11,420 nt of DNA, taken from contig CAZGBT010000017.1 of NCBI GenBank assembly GCA_964524025.1, forward strand, positions 1-11,420, written 5' to 3'. The DNA is from CAZGBT01 sp964524025 (GTDB lineage: Archaea; Aenigmatarchaeota; Aenigmatarchaeia; CG10238-14; EX4484-224). The notes under the pieces are model-generated. The model worked only from the letters and a program-made list of their open reading frames with translations. It searched no databases and was not told the DNA's origin. Position 1 is the first letter of the stretch. Each line of letters opens with the position of its first letter. The position numbers and the translations under genes are program-made. Shown here one piece after another: positions 11,420-11,420 of the stretch.

Positions 11420-11420
11420 T

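Overview
The window is a compact, AT-rich piece of an archaeal chromosome, most likely from a hyperthermophile of the TACK/Thermoproteota side. Several things point there. There is an eL13-type ribosomal protein, transcription factor S, one PCNA, a UPF0215/DUF99 protein and an archaeal (Sec11-like) signal peptidase. A single-domain KaiC-like ATPase has the HTH partner that usually accompanies it. The serine tRNA carries an intron. Many first-in-operon genes start at or near the expected transcription start, with a TATA-like element about 26 bases upstream (leaderless mRNAs), while some internal genes have GGTGA-type ribosome binding sites. A run of exactly 100 N (6663-6762) marks a scaffold gap, so this is a draft or metagenome-derived assembly. 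I cannot name the genus.

Layout. 124-558 (+) is a small zinc-ribbon protein of unknown role, convergent with a split-barrel flavin-type protein (555-1004, -). That gene shares a 30-base divergent promoter with a GNAT acetyltransferase (1035-1480, +) broken by a one-base frameshift. 1525-1640 holds an eroded fragment that still spells the RNase Z signature FDGGEGTQ across frames. Next come a secreted, membrane-anchored DUF2330-like protein (1655-2962, -) and a Nudix hydrolase translationally coupled to an unrecognised 286-residue protein (3887-4438 and 3030-3890, -). Divergent from these is the KaiC-like ATPase/HTH pair (4572-5698, +), which converges on an HD phosphohydrolase (5695-6651, -) whose true start probably lies in the gap.

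The central block, 6851-9371 (+), is a tight run of DUF99, signal peptidase, TFS, an OB-fold-like protein and PCNA, with overlapping or nearly touching genes. It is mostly information processing. A second Nudix enzyme (9400-9816) follows and converges on eL13 (9811-10017, -).

The right end holds the most unusual material. At 10053-10178 there is a GC-rich non-coding segment that I read as two tandem C/D-box-sRNA-like units. One has an 11-base guide complementary to the near-universal 16S rRNA segment CGGAUUAGAUA, immediately next to its D-like box. A small membrane protein (10204-10526) appears to have been put out of frame by one extra CCTAT unit. The tRNA-Ser(GGA) at 11281-11419 has a 53-base intron that is itself laid out as a complete C/D-type guide (C, 13-nt guide, D', 4 nt, C', 12-nt guide, D), with CAGA in place of CUGA in both D boxes. 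The best candidate for an undescribed system is therefore an RNA-modification guide set, one guide inside a tRNA-Ser intron and two in tandem beside eL13.
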